DNA of 64,000 bases from Microbacterium salsuginis (lineage in GTDB: Bacteria; Actinomycetota; Actinomycetes; Actinomycetales; Microbacteriaceae), in NCBI RefSeq assembly GCF_012524205.1, contig NZ_JABACI010000004.1, positions 558,001 to 622,000 of the forward strand. The letters are read 5' to 3'. This document shows, one piece after another, positions 60,339-64,000 of the stretch. The position numbers and the translations under genes are program-made. The first letter of the stretch is position 1; each line of letters opens with the position of its first letter. The notes beneath the pieces were generated by a model. The model saw only the letters and a program-made list of their open reading frames with translations, did not search any database and had not been told where the DNA came from.

Positions 60339-63300
60339 CTACGACAGGTCGCGCAGACGCGCCGCGAGGCCGGCGTCATCGCCGGTGCGACGTTCGTAGC
60401 CGACGGCGATGATGAGCAGCACGGCGCCGACCACCGACAGCGTGATCCACCACGGCATGGCCTCGATGCCGCGGCCGATCTGCACCGCGAACGCCAGCAC
60501 GTTCTCGACCGGCAGCACCACGATGCCCAGCACGAACGGCGCCGCGAGCCGCCGGCTGGCGCCCACCAGGATCGCCACCAGCGCGATCGCCATGACCAGG
60601 ATCGCCCGCCACGTGCGCGGGTCGGTGTACGTCGCCGCGACCGAGGCGCTCAGCATGACGACCAGCCCCGGCGCGAGGAGGGCCCACGATCCGCGCCAGC
60701 CCGCGGGCCAGTCGGTCAGCCGGGACGGCGGCGCTGTCGGGGCAGGGTCGGTCTGCGACGGAACGCGCGTCGCGACCGCGCCGGCGACGAGCAGGAAGAA
60801 CCCGAGCGGCAGCGAGAACCATTCCACGCGGAGGTCGCGAGGACTCCACGCCACGACCGCCGTGATGAACGAGACCGCGAACAGGAACCACACCGGAGGA
60901 AGGGCGGTGGGATGCCGCAGCCCCCGCACGGCGACGAGCACCATGACGCTCAGCAGGGCCAGCAGAAACCCCCACATGGTCCAGATCGTGAACCAGTCCC
61001 GGGTGATCGAGGGCCACGCCGCGACGCTGAGGATCAGGACCGACGGTGCACCCAGCCAGCGGGTGCGAGCGAGCACCGACTTCTCCGGCGCCCGCGCGCG
61101 CAGCCCGCGTGCCGCTGCCGCTGCGGCGCCCGCGCCGACCAGCCCGAACGCCAGGCTCGTCACGATCAGCGGCACGGTCTCGGCCGGTGCCGGGTCGGCG
61201 CCGAGTCCCCAGCGGACGCCTTGCACCGCGCTCGCCGCCGCCGCGACGATCGCGACCGCCAGCGTGGGAGCGCGCAGCGCGCGCAGCCGCCGCAGCGTCG
61301 TGGACGAGCCTCGGCCGACCCAGCCGGCGGCGCCGACCAGGACCCACGCGACGGCGACCAGCACGAGGGCGCGGGCCGCGGCATCCGGAGCATCGGGCGC
61401 ATTCGTTCCCAGCTGACCGCTGCCCGCCACCGCGAGCAGCACCAGCGTCGGCACGACCGCCGGCGCCAGGCCCACGGCATAGAGTCCTCTCGCCGGGCGT
61501 CCACGCGCAGTGAGCACCACGCCGACGAGCGCCGCACCGAGAGCAGGAGGCAGCAGGTACGGCTCGAGTCCCGTCACCGACGTGAGCCCCCACACGCACC
61601 AGAGTGCACCGGTCGCGGCGGCGCCGGCGAGCCACCAGCCGTAGCGCCGACCTGCGAAGAGGGCGCTCGCGCCGAAGCCGATCGCGAGGACCACGAGCAC
61701 GACGACGGTGGTGGACAGCCCCGCGGCCTCGCGCGTGAGTGACAGCGCGACGGCGATCGCCGCCGTCACCAGAGCGGATGCCTCGATCGCGAGCCCAGCG
61801 GCGCGGGCCTGCCGTCGTGCGACCCGCCGCTCCAGTTCCGAGCGGACCAGGGCGCCCGCGCCCAGCACGGCGGCCACGATGAGCGCGATCACCGGGAGCA
61901 CCACGGGGGAGCCGCTCGTGGCGAGCAGCTGCGCCCCGAGGCACACCACCACGACCGACAGCGCCGGCACGAGGATGCCGGCGGCGACGGTGCGCACGAC
62001 GAGCCCGAGGCCCGCACGCCGAGTCGTTGCGAGGGTGAGGGCGAGGAGGAAGATCACGGTCGTCGAAAGTGCCGTCCAGCCGCTCCGCTCGAAGACCACC
62101 TGCGCCACGCCGATCGCGAACGGCACGGCGGTCACCACGAGCACGGCGTGCCATTCGCGTGGCGGCACGCGCCGCGCGAAGGTGGCCGCGATCGCGACGA
62201 GTCCGGCCGCGCACGTCGTGAGGCACAGCACCGCGATGGGGTCGAGCGCGGTGCGCGCGAGCGCGGTCGCGAAGACGACGAGCCCGTAGGCGAACGCCAC
62301 CCCGACGTGGACGAACCGGCCGCCCCGTGGCACCGTCACCGCGAGCACGCCGATGCTCGCGACGACCGCCACGCCCGCCGGCACCGTGAGGGCGGCATCC
62401 GCCCACGACAGCACGCCGGCGAGCGCGACCGCGACGTGCGCCCCGGCCATGAGAGGCATGCGGACCGCCGCCGACGCCCTTTGCAGTCGCGTGGCGAGGA
62501 CCGCGCTGACGACGAGAGCCGCCCCGAGGGCGATGGCGATGCGCGCCCACACCTCGAGACCCGGCAGGCACAGCACGGTGAGGAACGCGAGAACGCCGTA
62601 CCACCCGCCGAGGTAGCCGAGCCATCGCGTGCCGAGGGGTTCGGCGGGGACGGTCACCGACGCCGGGCCGGCGTCGGCAGCGGAAAGAGCGGGGACGGAT
62701 GCTGTCGCCCCTGCTGCGGCGGAGGCCATCGGTTCGTGCGACGGGCGGTCCGCGCGCGGTGCCGCCGTGAGGGCGGCGAACCCGCCGAGCGAGAGCGCGA
62801 GCACCGCGAGGCCCATCGTGAGAGCGACCGCCGTGTCGTCGAGCAGCAGAGTCCCGCCGTCGGTTCGGCCCATCGCGAGGGCAGCCAGCGAGAGCAGAGC
62901 CGTCGCGGTCGGGATCGCCGCGACGGCGCCCACCACGGTGACCGCGCCGCCGAACAGCGGCCCCGGCCGCACCAGGCGATGCAACGGCCTCAGGGCGCCG
63001 ACCGCGAGCAGTCCGATGCCGGCGGCCGTGGGAAAGACCGCGAACCAACCCTCGAATCTCAGTGTGGCGGTGGCCGTCCACGGCACGGCGGTCGCGGCGA
63101 GCACCGTCGCACCGCCCGCGACGAAGGACCACAGGCCGCCGGCGGGATGACCGGCCGAGAACGCCGCGACGACGGCGGTCGCCAGCAGCGTCGCGACCAC
63201 GACATACGCCGGATCCGCTGTTGGACCGGCCATCGCACCCGGCCACCCGGCTCCGCCGCCGGTGCTCGTGAGCGCCGCGGCGTTCGCGAGGGCGGCGCCG

Positions 63301-64000
63301 ACGAAGAGGAACTGCGCCACGGTGAGCGAGGCGCGCTCGACGGTGAGGCGGCCGTCGTCGCCGACGCGCACGCGTCCGGTCGCGGCGACCAGCGCACTCG
63401 CGGCGGCGGCCGACGCGAGGCATCCCGCGATCGTCGCAGGCGCACTGGTTGCCCCGAGCGCGAGCATCAGCGGGGCGAAGGACAGCGCGATCGTTCCGCA
63501 CCACACCCACACGCGGATCCCGACGCGCAGGCCCACGGTGGCCAGGACGCTGCCGGTCATAAGAGTCGACAGGGCCGAGAGCACCCAGCCGTTCCAGCCG
63601 GGCGGAAGCAGCGGGACGGCCGATGTCACGGTGAGCGCCGCGAAGACGACGCCCAGCGCCCCGACCGACTCGGCCGAGAACCGCAGGCCCCGGCGGGCGA
63701 GCAGCACGGCGCCCACGGCGAACATCGTGGCGATTCCGCCGACGATGAGGGCCCGTGCGAGCGCGTCGGTGAGGTCGGGGTTGAAGAACGTGAACACGCC
63801 CGCGGCGATCGCCACGAGACCTGCGCCGGCGACTGCGAGCACGGACTGGACCGTGGCGGACGAGGCCGGCGCGCTTGCCGTGAGGGGGACGGGGCGCGGG
63901 CCGGATGCCGAGGCCGTCGCTCCTGCGGCGGTCGTGACGGATTCGCGCGGCGTGGCGGCCCAGACCGACGGCACCCTGTCGAGCACCGCCTGGCGGGCGT
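60339..64000 (-). CDS. Giant polytopic membrane protein (SCO7613 C-terminal-type), 5' end outside window
   Basis: About 1,220 residues visible; the frame stays open to the window edge, upstream of the GTG at 63986, so the true N-terminus lies beyond it. Dozens of hydrophobic helices in pairs run the whole length, with short charged loops (RRGLRFSAE, RRTGDDAG), and an early Ala/Ser/Thr linker follows the visible start. It matches the actinobacterial family named after the SCO7613 C-terminal domain, whose function is unknown. It would span the plasma membrane very many times. No catalytic motif is seen. Confidence 0.8.
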   Translation of the reverse strand, partial: ARQAVLDRVPSVWAATPRESVTTAAGATASASGPRPVPLTASAPASSATVQSVLAVAGAGLVAIAAGVFTFFNPDLTDALARALIVGGIATMFAVGAVLLARRGLRFSAESVGALGVVFAALTVTSAVPLLPPGWNGWVLSALSTLMTGSVLATVGLRVGIRVWVWCGTIALSFAPLMLALGATSAPATIAGCLASAAAASALVAATGRVRVGDDGRLTVERASLTVAQFLFVGAALANAAALTSTGGGAGWPGAMAGPTADPAYVVVATLLATAVVAAFSAGHPAGGLWSFVAGGATVLAATAVPWTATATLRFEGWFAVFPTAAGIGLLAVGALRPLHRLVRPGPLFGGAVTVVGAVAAIPTATALLSLAALAMGRTDGGTLLLDDTAVALTMGLAVLALSLGGFAALTAAPRADRPSHEPMASAAAGATASVPALSAADAGPASVTVPAEPLGTRWLGYLGGWYGVLAFLTVLCLPGLEVWARIAIALGAALVVSAVLATRLQRASAAVRMPLMAGAHVAVALAGVLSWADAALTVPAGVAVVASIGVLAVTVPRGGRFVHVGVAFAYGLVVFATALARTALDPIAVLCLTTCAAGLVAIAATFARRVPPREWHAVLVVTAVPFAIGVAQVVFERSGWTALSTTVIFLLALTLATTRRAGLGLVVRTVAAGILVPALSVVVVCLGAQLLATSGSPVVLPVIALIVAAVLGAGALVRSELERRVARRQARAAGLAIEASALVTAAIAVALSLTREAAGLSTTVVVLVVLAIGFGASALFAGRRYGWWLAGAAATGALWCVWGLTSVTGLEPYLLPPALGAALVGVVLTARGRPARGLYAVGLAPAVVPTLVLLAVAGSGQLGTNAPDAPDAAARALVLVAVAWVLVGAAGWVGRGSSTTLRRLRALRAPTLAVAIVAAAASAVQGVRWGLGADPAPAETVPLIVTSLAFGLVGAGAAAAAARGLRARAPEKSVLARTRWLGAPSVLILSVAAWPSITRDWFTIWTMWGFLLALLSVMVLVAVRGLRHPTALPPVWFLFAVSFITAVVAWSPRDLRVEWFSLPLGFFLLVAGAVATRVPSQTDPAPTAPPSRLTDWPAGWRGSWALLAPGLVVMLSASVAATYTDPRTWRAILVMAIALVAILVGASRRLAAPFVLGIVVLPVENVLAFAVQIGRGIEAMPWWITLSVVGAVLLIIAVGYERRTGDDAGLAARLRDLS

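Noticed and set aside
1..64000. tRNA, rRNA or riboswitch genes
   Set aside because: No cloverleaf, rRNA core or known riboswitch motif was recognised in any intergenic gap by eye. A covariance-model scan would be needed to exclude small RNAs.

Overview
The window is about 64 kb of GC-rich actinobacterial chromosome, most like Microbacterium or a close relative in the Microbacteriaceae. The evidence is roughly 70% GC, many GTG starts, start codons that often sit only 6-8 bases after a TANNNT -10 box (leaderless mRNAs), a DUF222/HNH gene, a SCO7613-type giant membrane protein, and heavy use of the DNA word GGATGCC/GGCATCC. The genus is an inference. No rRNA, tRNA, CRISPR array, IS element or prophage was recognised.

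Left part (1-13.2 kb): 3' part of formate-tetrahydrofolate ligase; a stand-alone MinD/ParA-like ATPase with a Pro/Thr-rich N-terminus; a large acyl-CoA oxidase-type flavoprotein; a small zinc-ribbon protein; a DUF222/HNH protein; 3-methyladenine glycosylase I; an unusual fusion of a luciferase-like flavin monooxygenase with a covalent-FAD (BBE-type) oxidase; and a shortened UvrA-like ABC ATPase.

Central island (13.2-36.5 kb, all + strand): two tandem paralogous giant surface proteins (about 2,030 residues each: membrane anchor, beta-rich head, about 11 cadherin/Ig-like repeats, 5 fibronectin type III domains, a four-Cys C-terminal domain), each behind the same duplicated promoter region. Eight genes follow the second copy with almost no gaps: MoxR ATPase, DUF58 protein, TgpA-like transglutaminase with the catalytic Cys changed to Asp, RDD-FHA membrane protein, PP2C phosphatase, FHA protein, transmembrane Ser/Thr kinase, and a degenerate-FHA protein with a DNA-binding-like C-terminus. 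Start/stop overlaps of 1-4 bases tie these eight together. The layout suggests a phosphorylation-controlled cell-surface system: kinase and phosphatase inside, FHA readers, a MoxR/DUF58/pseudo-transglutaminase machine at the membrane, giant fibrous proteins outside. I know of no described function, and this is my main candidate for a new system.

Right part (36.6-64 kb): resolvase-like protein, Na+/H+ antiporter, malate dehydrogenase, neutral zinc metallopeptidase with proline iminopeptidase, DEAD-box helicase, an aldehyde dehydrogenase/GMC oxidoreductase pair, a GPH-type transporter, a tryptophan-to-anthranilate operon (kynA, amidohydrolase, kynU), a thioredoxin-fold protein, a GT2-GtrA glycosyltransferase, a polysaccharide deacetylase, a small hypothetical protein, an LVIVD/FIMAH exported protein, a DUF305 lipoprotein, a double-ACT regulator and a truncated giant membrane protein. 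This half is rich in intergenic repeats: a family of exactly 83-bp palindromic elements (five copies, one read into the end of a protein), a 23-bp GC-rich tandem array, and other palindromes and short arrays, nearly all just 3' of genes.
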